Shown in pieces: positions 27,518-35,995 of a stretch of 64,000 nucleotides of DNA. Position numbers and translations under genes: made by a program. The notes under the pieces were generated by a model, which saw only the letters and a list, made by a program, of their open reading frames with translations, searched no databases and was not told the DNA's origin. How positions within the stretch are numbered: the first letter of the stretch is position 1; the number at the start of each line of letters is the position of its first letter. The stretch lies in NCBI RefSeq assembly GCF_014698305.1, contig NZ_JACJST010000012.1:62001-126000 (forward strand), written 5' to 3'. Source of the DNA: Anabaena lutea FACHB-196. GTDB taxonomy: Bacteria > Cyanobacteriota > Cyanobacteriia > Cyanobacteriales > Nostocaceae.

Positions 27518-29194
27518 TCACCTGTCAACTGTCACCTTCCTCGATAACAACTTACCAACTGTCCGATTTTCCGGCGTAAACGTCGCCTGTGCTACCCGCT
27601 GAATATCCGCAGGAGTCACCAACGCAATTTGATCCAACTGCTTAAACAAATTTCGCCAAGAACCAGTTTTTACTTCATATTCCAACAACTGCTGCGCCAT
27701 TCCCATATTGGAATCTAGACTTCGCAATAAACCAGCCCTTGCTTGAGTCTTAACCCGCTGTAACTCAATATCCGTTACAGGCTTGGTTTTCAAACTCTCA
27801 ATTTCCTGCTTTAAAGCCACCGCCAATTCATCAACTGTGTGACCAGGAGCGGTGAGAGCATAAAATAACATCATATTGGGGTATTTATCCCCCGGAAAGC
27901 CACTGGAACCCTGAGCAGATAGGGCTAAACGCTGTTTTTCTACCAAGGACTTATATAAACGTGAAGTGCGTCCATCACTCAATAAACTGCCAATAATTTC
28001 ATAAACTGCATTATCAGGATGAGTAACTGCTGGACGGTGATAACCTTCTAAATACCAAGGTTGAGAAGGTAGTTGTAAGGTAACTTCCCTGGATTCGGTT
28101 TGCTTTGGTTCTGCGGGAATTTGGGGCTGGGCTTTAGGTTTAGCTTGATAACGCCCAAAATAAACTTGTGCTAATTTTTTCACCTCAGTTGGGTTAACAT
28201 CACCGACAATAGCGATCGTTAAGTTGCTGGGGACATAGTAATTGTCAAAAAACTGCTTGACATTTTGCGGTGTTAAATTGCGGATATCTTCGTCGTAACC
28301 AATTACCGGTCGTCTGTAGGGATGGACTTTGAAAGCAGTATCGATAAATTTCTCGATCATTAAGCCGATAGGAGAGTTCTCTACTCGCATTCGGCGTTCT
28401 TCCAAAATTACATCTTTTTCTTTATAAAATTCCCGAAACACAGGTTCTAAAAATCGATCTGATTCCAGAGACATCCACAATTCCAACTTATTAGCAGGAA
28501 AACTGTAAAAATAACGGGTTGCTTCACCAGATGTGGTGGCGTTTAAGCCTACTCCTCCCGCTTGCTCAACAATTTGCCCCATTTCGTTTTGCTTAACTAG
28601 TTTGAGGGCTTGAGATTCTACTGATTTAAACTCAGTTTGTAATTTTTCTAAATCGTCTTTTTTTCCTTGGGCTTTAGCGGTTCTAATTTGGGTGTCTAAT
28701 TGTTCTAATCGGTCTAGTAGTGGTTTTTCGGCTTTATAATCTGTAGTCCCAATGCGTCTTGTACCTTTAAATGCCAAATGCTCTAGAAAGTGTGCGACAC
28801 CCGTTTGTCCATCTGGTTCATCTATGCCACCAACATCAGCATAGGTAAGAAAGGAAACTACTGGTGCTTGATGTCTTTCTAAAACAATAAATTTCAAACC
28901 ATTATCGAGACGAAATTCTGTTAACTGCTTAATTACTCGATCTAAATAGGGTTGAATTGATGTTTGCTTGGGTTGTAAGGCTGTAGCGACTCCTGGTATT
29001 AATCCCCAACACAATATCATTGTCGCCAAAGCAGTTGCCAACAGACGACGAAAGACTGGAGGTTGGGATAATTGGCTGGATGATTGAGAGTGGGATTTGT
29101 TAGCACTAGCGATTAACCAATCCAAAATCCAAAATCGTTCGACTGAGCGCTTAAGCCGAAGTCCAAAATTTAAAATTGCCTGATTCATAAGCAA
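27518..29194 (-). CDS. M16 family zinc metallopeptidase, catalytic subunit
   Basis: 558 residues. The HxxEH zinc motif is intact (HFLEH, His135-His139, in GVAHFLEHLAFKG), with a downstream Glu-rich element expected for the third ligand. The N-terminus contains a hydrophobic export segment (LLATALATMILCWGLIPGVATAL, about 50-72). About 45 residues before it are partly encoded by ATCCAAAATCC-type heptamer repeats, so the true start may be later. The second domain (FFDNYYVPSNLTIAIVGDVN) completes the peptidase clamshell. It pairs with the inactive gene downstream. Proximity to the RiPP locus allows a role in peptide turnover, but such pairs are common in cyanobacteria. Confidence 0.9.
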   Translation of the reverse strand: MLMNQAILNFGLRLKRSVERFWILDWLIASANKSHSQSSSQLSQPPVFRRLLATALATMILCWGLIPGVATALQPKQTSIQPYLDRVIKQLTEFRLDNGLKFIVLERHQAPVVSFLTYADVGGIDEPDGQTGVAHFLEHLAFKGTRRIGTTDYKAEKPLLDRLEQLDTQIRTAKAQGKKDDLEKLQTEFKSVESQALKLVKQNEMGQIVEQAGGVGLNATTSGEATRYFYSFPANKLELWMSLESDRFLEPVFREFYKEKDVILEERRMRVENSPIGLMIEKFIDTAFKVHPYRRPVIGYDEDIRNLTPQNVKQFFDNYYVPSNLTIAIVGDVNPTEVKKLAQVYFGRYQAKPKAQPQIPAEPKQTESREVTLQLPSQPWYLEGYHRPAVTHPDNAVYEIIGSLLSDGRTSRLYKSLVEKQRLALSAQGSSGFPGDKYPNMMLFYALTAPGHTVDELAVALKQEIESLKTKPVTDIELQRVKTQARAGLLRSLDSNMGMAQQLLEYEVKTGSWRNLFKQLDQIALVTPADIQRVAQATFTPENRTVGKLLSRKVTVDR

Positions 29195-29340
29195 AAATTA
29201 AAGTAAAGTTACACTTCTTGAGAAATAGTCTAATTAGCAAACAGAGCGTTAATCTTGTATTAAGCTTTCTGTTCTTTTTGTATTTGACGTTAGACAATAA
29301 TTGCTACAAGTCATGTTCCTGAGATATAGCAATAACTACC

Positions 29341-29955
29341 ATGCGAGTTTTTAATTCTCCTCCAACATCAGAAGCGCAGACGCGCACCCGCATTCTCCAA
29401 GCGGCACAAAAGTTATTTGCTGCTCAGGGATTTGATGGTACAACCACCCGTGATTTGGCACAAGCCGCAGGTGTAGCTGAAGGTACTCTGTTTCGGCATT
29501 TTTCCAATAAGAAGGCGATTTTGGTCGAAGTAGCAACGAGTGGCTGGGTAGACATTCTTACAGATTTACTCACAGAATTGAGTGAAATGGGCAGTTATAA
29601 GGCTGTAGCCCAAGTGATGCGTCGGCGAATGTGGAATATGCAGAAAAATGTGGAGATCATGCGGGTTTGTTTTATGGAAGTGCAGTTTCATCCAGATTTG
29701 CGCGATCGCATTCAAACCGAAGTCATTGATAAAATGACGGATGTGGCTGAAGCATTCTTTCAAACGGCCATGGATAAAGGTATCTATCGTCAGACAGATG
29801 CCAAATTAGTGGCTAAGGTATTTTTAGGAATGTTTGCGATCGCAGGTTTTTCTGATCATACCCTCCTGGAACCTAACGCATCCCCCCAAGAAATGCAAAA
29901 AATGGCCGAAGGACTCGCTGATATTTTCTTGAATGGTGTACTGGTTAAGGAATAG
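29341..29955 (+). CDS. TetR/AcrR-family transcriptional regulator
   Basis: 204 residues. The N-terminal HTH (RTRILQAAQKLFAAQGFDGT, TTRDLAQAAGVAEGTLFRHF, SNKKAIL) is classical TetR. The C-terminal ligand-binding helices (about 70-200) have no recognisable subfamily. It is divergent from the M16 pair across 146 bp, so it might regulate that operon. Its ligand is unknown. Confidence 0.92.
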   Translation: MRVFNSPPTSEAQTRTRILQAAQKLFAAQGFDGTTTRDLAQAAGVAEGTLFRHFSNKKAILVEVATSGWVDILTDLLTELSEMGSYKAVAQVMRRRMWNMQKNVEIMRVCFMEVQFHPDLRDRIQTEVIDKMTDVAEAFFQTAMDKGIYRQTDAKLVAKVFLGMFAIAGFSDHTLLEPNASPQEMQKMAEGLADIFLNGVLVKE

Positions 29956-29956
29956 G

Positions 29957-30145
29957 GGCAAGGATGACGCGGTGACGCGGAGAGATGAGGACGCGGAGAG
30001 AGGGGGACGCGGTGACGCGGGGAGATGAGGACGCGGAGAGGGGGAGACGCGGTGACGCGGGGAGATGAGGACGCGGAGAGGGGGAGACGCGGTGACGCGG
30101 GGAGATGAGGACGCGGAGAGAGGGGGACGCGGTGACGCGGGGAAA
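29957..30145. repeat. Tandem array of a 40-bp GC-rich repeat
   Basis: The motif GACGCGGTGACGCGG begins at 29966, 30006, 30046, 30086 and 30126, an exact 40-bp period. Each unit continues with GGAGATGAGGACGCGGAGAG plus a purine tail. About four and a half copies fill the space after the TetR stop. Forty is not a multiple of three and no gene is supported across it. Confidence 0.95.
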
Positions 30146-30153
30146 ATTAAGAA

Positions 30154-30202
30154 TTCCCTGTTCCCTGTTCCCTGTTCCCTGTTCCCTGTTCCCTGTTCCC
30201 TG
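30154..30202. repeat. Heptanucleotide tandem array (TTCCCTG)x7
   Basis: Seven perfect head-to-tail copies of TTCCCTG, a short tandemly repeated repetitive sequence of the type long known from heterocystous cyanobacteria. It abuts the stop codon of the DUF4332 gene (TAA at 30204-30206). Confidence 0.97.
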
Positions 30203-30203
30203 T

Positions 30204-30722
30204 TTACGAATTACCAATTACCTTCGCTTGCTGACTCCATTGTTGTACTAACTCAATTGCTGGACACAAATCTCGGCGCTGCAAGGTTGCTACTTGCAAG
30301 CGCATAATTTGTTGGTGCAATCTGTGAGTGGGAGTTTGTGCTAACTGTGTTACAGAAGCAACACCAGCATGGAGTAATAAACCACAATATTGGATTCCCA
30401 CACTGGGAAGACTTGCTAAATCTGCCAGTGCTAACCACTTATTTACATATTGAAGATGTACTTGTAATTTATTAGCCAAAGCTACTCTGGCTTCTGGGGT
30501 TTTTCCTTGTTTGACTAGCTCTGCTGTGGTAGTAATGCCACAATTTTGCAGTTGGGATTGTTCCCCTTGGCTTAATCCAGGTAATGTTTCAATCGGCCAA
30601 GTGCAAGCTTTAAGGAAGAGACGCGGGGTTTGGGGCGAATTTCGCTTTCCCTCTGTGCGTACAAGCGGACGATCATGATCTTGTGGAAGGAAATTTCTAC
30701 TATTTGTCTGTTTAGTGGACAT
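30204..30722 (-). CDS. DUF4332 (helix-hairpin-helix-like) protein
   Basis: 172 residues. Two HhH-like repeats are visible (IETLPGLSQGEQSQLQNCGI, TTTAELVKQ near 45-70 and LASLPSVGIQYCGLLLHAGV, ASVTQLAQ near 105-130), the arrangement of DUF4332 proteins. Such HhH folds often bind DNA or proteins, but the function of this family is unknown. The N-terminal 40 residues are polar and probably disordered. Its stop codon touches a heptamer repeat array. It is the last gene of a minus-strand run starting at prfB or later. Confidence 0.75.
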   Translation of the reverse strand: MSTKQTNSRNFLPQDHDRPLVRTEGKRNSPQTPRLFLKACTWPIETLPGLSQGEQSQLQNCGITTTAELVKQGKTPEARVALANKLQVHLQYVNKWLALADLASLPSVGIQYCGLLLHAGVASVTQLAQTPTHRLHQQIMRLQVATLQRRDLCPAIELVQQWSQQAKVIGNS

Positions 30723-30761
30723 TTCTTGACTATCAATATAGGTTTATTGACTTATTGTGAC

Positions 30762-31565
30762 CTAACAAAAAGTAATTAATTCACCACGCATCACTGTTAC
30801 TGCTTGTCCAGATATAAAAACGCGGTTTTCACCAGGATAATAGACCTTTACTACTCCACCCCGACTAGAAGCCTGATAAGCCAAAAACTTATCTTTACCC
30901 AACTTATTACGCCAAAAAGGAGCAAGACAACAATGAGCCGCACCAGTCACAGGGTCTTCGTTAATCCCTAAACCCGGTGCAAAAAAGCGAGAAACAAAAT
31001 CGTACTCTGAGCCAGATTTGGCTATGCTAGTAACGATCATATCAGCCACAGGTAATGTTTTCATTAATTGGAAATTTGGCTGCATTTCTCGCACTAACTC
31101 CTCAGCTTCCACTTCCACCAAATAACCCAGAGAATTTTGATCAACAGATTTATAAGGTATTCCCAAAACCTGACTCAATTCTGGAGGTGCTTCTACAGGT
31201 TGTGAGTGATTGACAGGAAAATCTAACTCAATCCAATCACCTTGCAATTTGGCAGTTAGTACGCCACTTTTAGTATAAAACCGCGCCTCATCATCAGCTG
31301 ATAAATGCTGCTGTGACCAAAGTACATGAGCGCTGGCTAGAGTTGCGTGACCACACAGGGGAACTTCTACAGCCGGTGTAAACCAACGCAAATTAAAACC
31401 ATCATCTTGTCTCACTAAAAAAGCCGTTTCTGATAAATTCATCTCCTGGGCGACTTTTTGCATCCATTCACTAGATTTAGGAATGTCTAAAATACACACA
31501 GCCGCAGGATTGCCAGTAAATGGAGTATCAGTAAAAGCATCAACTTGAGTAATGATTTGGTTCAT
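30762..31565 (-). CDS. PhzF-family isomerase/epimerase-like protein
   Basis: 267 residues, the usual PhzF length. Motifs: QVDAFTDTPFTGNPAAVCIL at the N-terminus, NLSETAFLV containing the catalytic Glu of the family, FTPAVEVPLCGHATLASAHV, and GINEDPVTGAAHCCLAPFW. The family has a diaminopimelate-epimerase fold and isomerises small metabolites. Most members, including this one, have unknown substrates, and phenazine production is not implied. It lies 12 bp after the metallo-hydrolase gene, so they are co-transcribed. Confidence 0.9.
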   Translation of the reverse strand: MNQIITQVDAFTDTPFTGNPAAVCILDIPKSSEWMQKVAQEMNLSETAFLVRQDDGFNLRWFTPAVEVPLCGHATLASAHVLWSQQHLSADDEARFYTKSGVLTAKLQGDWIELDFPVNHSQPVEAPPELSQVLGIPYKSVDQNSLGYLVEVEAEELVREMQPNFQLMKTLPVADMIVTSIAKSGSEYDFVSRFFAPGLGINEDPVTGAAHCCLAPFWRNKLGKDKFLAYQASSRGGVVKVYYPGENRVFISGQAVTVMRGELITFC

Positions 31566-31577
31566 AAAAATAGCGAC

Positions 31578-32345
31578 TTAAAACTTATAACTCAAAACCT
31601 GGATTTCTGTATTTTCCGGTAAAGCCTTAGAGTTAATCGCTACAGTGTCACCATTACTTCTTCTCACATTTACACCGGGCATCAAATTGAGAAAATCATC
31701 TATCGGTGTAATCTCACAACTAGCGGACTCAGCAGCTTTTGTCCGGTAATGAGTAGGAATTACTAGCCGGGGATTTAATACTCCAACAGCTTGCTTTGCT
31801 TCCTCGGCATTGTAAGCTTTAGCACTACCTCCCACGGGAATCAAAGCCAAATCAGGACGACCCATGAGGATTTTTTGCTCAATGGAAATAGGTGCAGCCG
31901 CGCCCCCTAAATGTAAAATATTAATTTCCCCTTGGTTCCACTTCCAAACAGTATTTTTTCCAAATTGCTTGCCACCTTTGCGGTCATGGTCTATGGAAAT
32001 TCCTTGGAACTTAAGACCTTTAAACTCATAAACACCAGGTTCATAAATCAGCTTAGGATTTCCCGGTAGTCCCTCTACTGCACCTTCATCCAACAGTTGG
32101 CTGCTAATCAATACTAAATCTGCTGCAACTTTTGGCAGACGATATCCAACCGTACAGCCCACAGTCCGAAATGGATTGACGAGAATTTTCACACCACTAC
32201 CTGTAAACAGAAAGCAAGTGTGACCCAACCATTGAACGGATACACCACTAGATTGGGCATTAACCCGAAGGTGGGAATCTAAATTAGTCACTAATGCTGT
32301 CACCAAACCTGCCCCAGCATAGCCCATCAACTCTCGTCGTTTCAT
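31578..32345 (-). CDS. Exported metallo-beta-lactamase-fold hydrolase (MBL superfamily)
   Basis: 255 residues. The N-terminus MKRRELMGYAGAGLVTALV with a VNAQ cleavage region looks like a Tat-type signal (RR pair, weak hydrophobic core). The fold is UlaG/UPF0173-like: VQWLGHTCFLF near 40, FQGISIDHDRKGG with Asp-His, DLALIPVGG and VIPTHYRT late in the chain. The canonical HxHxDH is reduced, as in this subgroup. The substrate is unknown. It is closely spaced with trpG/pabA upstream (3 bp) and the PhzF gene downstream. Confidence 0.8.
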   Translation of the reverse strand: MKRRELMGYAGAGLVTALVTNLDSHLRVNAQSSGVSVQWLGHTCFLFTGSGVKILVNPFRTVGCTVGYRLPKVAADLVLISSQLLDEGAVEGLPGNPKLIYEPGVYEFKGLKFQGISIDHDRKGGKQFGKNTVWKWNQGEINILHLGGAAAPISIEQKILMGRPDLALIPVGGSAKAYNAEEAKQAVGVLNPRLVIPTHYRTKAAESASCEITPIDDFLNLMPGVNVRRSNGDTVAINSKALPENTEIQVLSYKF

Positions 32346-32348
32346 TAA

Positions 32349-32948
32349 TTACTCTCTCGTCTGTAATTGTTCCAGAAAATTCCGCAGTAACTGCTTACCC
32401 GAAGAAGTCAGTACACTCTCTGGATGAAACTGGACTCCCTGAATGTGAGGATAGTTCCGGTGTTGTACTCCCATAATTGTTCCATCTTCCACCCAAGCGG
32501 TGATTTCTAATACTTCTGGGCAAGTTTCGCGGTCAATCACCAAACTATGATATCTGGTGGCGGTAATGGGATTTGCTAATTCTTGAAAAACTCCAACTCC
32601 AGTGTGGGATACCTGGGATGTTTTACCATGCATCAACTCTGGTGCAGAAACGATTTTACCACCGAACGCCTGACCGATACTTTGATGTCCTAAACAAACA
32701 CCTAAAATCGGTAAACTAGATCCCAATTCAGTAATTATATCTAAAGAAATTCCTGCATCTTCTGGACGACCGGGTCCAGGGGAAATTACCACTGCATCAG
32801 GATTTAACACCCGAATTTCATCTACGGTTATTTTATCGTTACGAAAAACTTTCAAGTCAGATGCTATGGGGAAATCTACTGCTAGTTCTCCCAAATACTG
32901 CACCAAATTATATGTAAAGCTATCGTAATTATCAATGACTATAATCAC
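32349..32948 (-). CDS. trpG: Glutamine amidotransferase subunit of anthranilate / aminodeoxychorismate synthase
   Basis: 199 residues, class I glutamine amidotransferase. The N-terminus IVIDNYDSFTYNLVQYLGEL, oxyanion PGPGRPEDAG, nucleophile Cys in LGVCLGHQSIGQAFGG, and the His-Glu pair in VQFHPESVLT are all present. It supplies ammonia to TrpE (tryptophan) or PabB (folate). The two roles cannot be separated on sequence, so pabA is equally possible. In cyanobacteria this gene is commonly found near dgkA and ybeY, as here. Confidence 0.92.
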   Translation of the reverse strand: MIIVIDNYDSFTYNLVQYLGELAVDFPIASDLKVFRNDKITVDEIRVLNPDAVVISPGPGRPEDAGISLDIITELGSSLPILGVCLGHQSIGQAFGGKIVSAPELMHGKTSQVSHTGVGVFQELANPITATRYHSLVIDRETCPEVLEITAWVEDGTIMGVQHRNYPHIQGVQFHPESVLTSSGKQLLRNFLEQLQTRE

Positions 32949-33105
32949 AATTTTTACCTAATTTCATTTGAATCAAAAATATCCATAACTATCCATTAGC
33001 ATCAGAGCGGAATTAAAAATTTAAAAAGCAGATTAAACAAGCTTTTTAGGAATTTTTAATGGTTAGTTGATTTACGCCGTGCTGTACTGGAGGTACAAAA
33101 ATTAT

Positions 33106-33570
33106 CTAGAAATTGGTCATGATTAAAGCTACTAAAGGAGGGAGTAAAAGTGTAGCAGCTACCAATAACGATACTAAAGCAGATACCAGAACAGCACCAG
33201 CAGCACAGTCTTTGGCAACTTTGGCCAAGTCGTGGTAGGTTTGCTTAACTGTTAAGTCTACCAGGGATTCAATAGCTGTATTCAATAACTCCAGCGTCAA
33301 AACTAAACCGCTAGTAATAGCAATGATGGCTATTTCTACAGCTTGTAGATGTAAGAAAATACTTAAGCCAATAGCAAAAGCGCATACACTGAGATGGATA
33401 CGAAAGTTCCGTTGAGTTTGAAAACTATAGGTGATTCCTGCCCAGGCATACTTAAAACTAACAAATAAATTAGAGGCTATCTGCCAGGAAAGTTCCCGTT
33501 CTTTTGACACAAGGGTTGGTAAGCGGTTTGGTGTAGATGGTGGCGAAACTTGTTGTGACATGGGCTGCAT
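33106..33570 (-). CDS. dgkA: Diacylglycerol / undecaprenol kinase family protein
   Basis: About 154 residues from the ATG at 33570 (MQPMSQQV). A longer frame to 33666 reads through ATTTTGGATTTTGG repeat-like DNA and is unlikely. Three membrane helices (about 60-80, 85-105, 130-152) and the signature ELLNTAIESLVDL, with the catalytic Glu and metal-binding residues, identify the DgkA family. It is an integral membrane lipid kinase recycling diacylglycerol or undecaprenol. It lies between ybeY and trpG in the same direction. Confidence 0.9.
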   Translation of the reverse strand: MQPMSQQVSPPSTPNRLPTLVSKERELSWQIASNLFVSFKYAWAGITYSFQTQRNFRIHLSVCAFAIGLSIFLHLQAVEIAIIAITSGLVLTLELLNTAIESLVDLTVKQTYHDLAKVAKDCAAGAVLVSALVSLLVAATLLLPPLVALIMTNF

Positions 33571-33812
33571 AACACAAAATATTATAAAGTGGGAATCGTA
33601 GTCAATGAATTTTGGATTTTGGATTTGCGTCACCCGGATCTTCATCGGACATGAACGTAAAACCAAAAATCTCTAATCGCCTGCTTTGAAATCTAAAATT
33701 GCTGCTCGATTTTAATTTAAGAGGGCAATTCAACTTTGACGTAATTTTAAAGAATTTATGACAATAATATTGTAAAAATCGCCACCAAGAGTAAAAACTT
33801 GAGCTACGCCGA

Positions 33813-34319
33813 TTATTCTAAGTCAATGATAATACTTACTTCCTTCAGTAAGATAACTTGTTGTTGCAACATTTGCATCAAACTTTCTTCATCAGGATGA
33901 TCCCAACCTAAAAGATGCAATAAACCATGAGCAGTTAACCAAGCTAACTCTGTGGACAAACTATGTTCCTGCTGTTGAGCTTGGCGCTCTGCCGTATCTA
34001 TAGATACAACTATATCACCTAAATACAAAGGTTGAGAAGCAAGCATTTCCTGACTTTGGGGCAAATCTGTCTCTAAGGAAGCAAAGGCTAAAACATCTGT
34101 GGGTTTATTCTGCTGACGGTATTGGGTATTTAATTCCTGAATCTGGGCATCATTGGTCAAGCGCAACCCTATTTCGTAACTGAGTGCAGGTGGAAGATCA
34201 GAAGTGAGAATTTCCAACCATTGATCAAACCAGGTTTCCAGAGTATTCTCCGATACTGGTAGGTTGGGGGAAGATTCTGCCAAACAATTTTCTACATATA
34301 AGGCAACTCTTGGAGGCAC
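33813..34319 (-). CDS. ybeY: Endoribonuclease YbeY (rRNA maturation factor)
   Basis: 168 residues. The zinc motif HGLLHLLGWDH (variant of HGxLHLxGYDH) near residue 130 binds the catalytic metal, and RQQNKPTDVLAFASLE earlier is also family-typical. YbeY processes the 3' end of 16S rRNA and takes part in ribosome quality control. It is directly upstream of dgkA, a widely conserved pairing. The Trp in place of Tyr in GWDH is tolerated in the family. Confidence 0.95.
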   Translation of the reverse strand: MPPRVALYVENCLAESSPNLPVSENTLETWFDQWLEILTSDLPPALSYEIGLRLTNDAQIQELNTQYRQQNKPTDVLAFASLETDLPQSQEMLASQPLYLGDIVVSIDTAERQAQQQEHSLSTELAWLTAHGLLHLLGWDHPDEESLMQMLQQQVILLKEVSIIIDLE

Positions 34320-34332
34320 AAAATTTCCTTCC

Positions 34333-34488
34333 TTAGCGAGTTAGGTAAGCAAGACCAACAAGGAGGCTTAATAGCCCTACAGCAGTCAGTGCAAAATGTT
34401 TGAGGGATGTACCACCTTTTCTCACCATGTTTCGCATGGCAAGTTTGACGTAGCTGGGCTGAGGTTCTGTTGAGGGAGATTTGCTCAT
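34333..34488 (-). CDS. Small membrane protein, DUF3285-like (51 residues)
   Basis: A short ORF of 51 codons. It begins MSKSPSTEPQPSYVKLAMRN, continues MVRKGGTSLKHFALTAVGLL and ends SLLVGLAYLTR. A polar proline-rich start, a basic amphipathic segment, and one membrane helix (about 30-48) match a small cyanobacterial family (DUF3285) that I recall near prfB/ybeY. The function is unknown. It sits between prfB and ybeY, 13 bp before ybeY, so is likely in the same operon. Confidence 0.75.
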   Translation of the reverse strand: MSKSPSTEPQPSYVKLAMRNMVRKGGTSLKHFALTAVGLLSLLVGLAYLTR

Positions 34489-34556
34489 AATTTTTTCACA
34501 ATAATCTCTTTTATCACTTTAACAGGTATTGGATTTGAGATAATTGCTCATGCTTA

Positions 34557-34587
34557 GATAACCGAATTTCTAGAAACATCGGTTATC
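34557..34587 (-). terminator. Hairpin downstream of prfB
   Basis: GATAACCGA and TCGGTTATC form a nine-bp perfect stem around a 13-base loop, 30 bp after the prfB stop. The T-rich tail is weak, so it may act as a partial terminator or RNA-processing stop before the small downstream gene. Confidence 0.5.
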
Positions 34588-34616
34588 TTGTTGATGATCT
34601 CAATGATTTTTCCCAA

Positions 34617-35739
34617 TTATCCAGAATTTCTGTCTACCAGTTGGTTTTCTTGGCGCAAATAGGCTTGGATAAAAGCATCAATTTCGCCGTTCATGATATC
34701 CGTAATTGCTGTTGTTTCCGTATTTGTACGCAAATCTTTGACCATTTGGTAGGGGTGAAACACATAATTACGAATTTGGTTGCCCCAGGAGGCTTCCACC
34801 ATATCACCGCGAATTTCGGCAATTTCTTGGGCGCGTTGTTCTCTGGCTATAACTAACAACTTAGCTTTAAGACGAGCAAGAGCTTTTTCTTTGTTTTGCA
34901 GTTGGGAACGTTCTTCTGTACAACGCACAGCCAAACCCGTGGGTAAGTGAACTATCCGCACGGCTGTTTCTACTTTGTTGACGTTTTGCCCACCTTTACC
35001 ACCAGACCGAGTTGTGGTAATTTCCAAATCTTTCTCTGGAATTTCCAACTTGACGGTGTTGTCTATTTGTGGCATGACTTCCACCCCAGCAAAACTGGTT
35101 TGCCGCTTCCCGTTGGCGTTAAAAGGAGAAATCCGCACTAAGCGATGAGTACCCATTTCTGACCGCAAGTAACCATAGGCGTAGCGACCAGTAATCTCTA
35201 AGGTTGCTGATTTAATTCCGGCTTCATCACCTTCTGATTCTTCGGCTAGAGTTACTTTGTAGCCATGATCTTCTGCCCAACGGGTGTACATCCGCATCAG
35301 CATAAAAGCCCAGTCTTGGGCATCTGTACCACCTGCACCTGCGTTAATTGTTAAAACTGCACCTTGAACATCGTAGGGGCCAGAAAGTAATTGCTGTAAT
35401 TCCCACTGGTCAAGGTCACGATTAAGCTTGTTTATGGTAGATTCTGCTTCTTGCAAAAGTGCTTCGTCAGTTTCTAATTCTAATAGCTCAACAACTGCCC
35501 TGGTATCTTCTAGATTGGCTTGCCACTGATAATACTGTTCTAAGTGGTCTTTGAGGTCGTTGAGTTCTTGGAGTGTTTGTTGTGCCTGGGTTTGGTCGTC
35601 CCAAAATTCTGCCTGGGCTGATATTTGTTCTAAATCGTGAATTTTGGCTTTGAGTGCAGGTACGTCAAAGATAGTCCTGGGTTTTACCCAGGCGGCTAGA
35701 CAACGTTTCGATTTCGCGTTTAAGTTCTAGGACATCCAT
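34617..35739 (-). CDS. prfB: Peptide chain release factor 2, with programmed +1 frameshift
   Basis: The true gene starts at the ATG at 35739 ([20 protein letters not shown]), reads to an in-frame TGA at 35665-35667, and must shift +1 at CTT-TGA-C (35664-35670) to continue as [12 protein letters not shown] and on to 34617. An AGG lies just upstream of the slip site, as in the E. coli autoregulatory signal. The main part has SPF ([15 protein letters not shown]), the tripeptide anticodon of RF2, and GGQ ([14 protein letters not shown]). RF2 terminates at UGA and UAA. Low RF2 raises frameshifting, so the product controls its own synthesis. Total length about 372 residues, normal for RF2. Confidence 0.96.
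35664..35670 (-). promoter_or_regulatory. prfB: RF2 programmed +1 frameshift site CTTTGAC
   Basis: On the minus strand the codons TAT CTT TGA C give Tyr-Leu-stop in the starting frame. A one-base slip on CTT restores the long frame as Leu-Asp-Val. The heptamer and the upstream AGG match the conserved RF2 recoding element. Confidence 0.95.
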
Positions 35740-35924
35740 ATTGGTACCGGTTCAAGTTGAGAGCTATCTGGATTTTAGCGATAGGTTTTGCATAGCTTCT
35801 TTGAAAGAAGCGCTGCTGCTTTCAGTGGATAGCTTTTGATTTTGATTTTATTTTATAGTTTCGATTTTAGCTGTAATTGGGCAAATTCGGGTGTGTAAAT
35901 TACCGAACAGCTTCTAGATGAAAA

Positions 35925-35952
35925 ACCGTGGCTCATCTGCAAGAGCCACGGT
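35925..35952. terminator. Terminator after the Bax-inhibitor-1 gene
   Basis: ACCGTGGCTC and GAGCCACGGT form a ten-bp perfect stem with an eight-base loop, followed on the minus strand by TTTTT. A-rich and T-rich flanks on both sides make it plausible in either direction. It lies 43 bp after the stop of the BI-1 gene. Confidence 0.85.
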
Positions 35953-35995
35953 CAGTTTTTAGTTAAATTTTGTTTTTTCTCTGGCCGATAATCAA

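Noticed and set aside
29957-30202. CRISPR array
   Set aside because: Repeats are directly adjacent with no unique spacers, and no cas genes are present.
29945-30217. 90-codon minus-strand frame (SPRLRVLIS-rich)
   Set aside because: It is the translation of the 40-bp and 7-bp tandem repeats. No start signal and no conserved features.
33571-33666. N-terminal extension of dgkA
   Set aside because: The extra 32 codons read through ATTTTGGATTTTGG repeat-like DNA and precede the conserved region without adding a recognised element.
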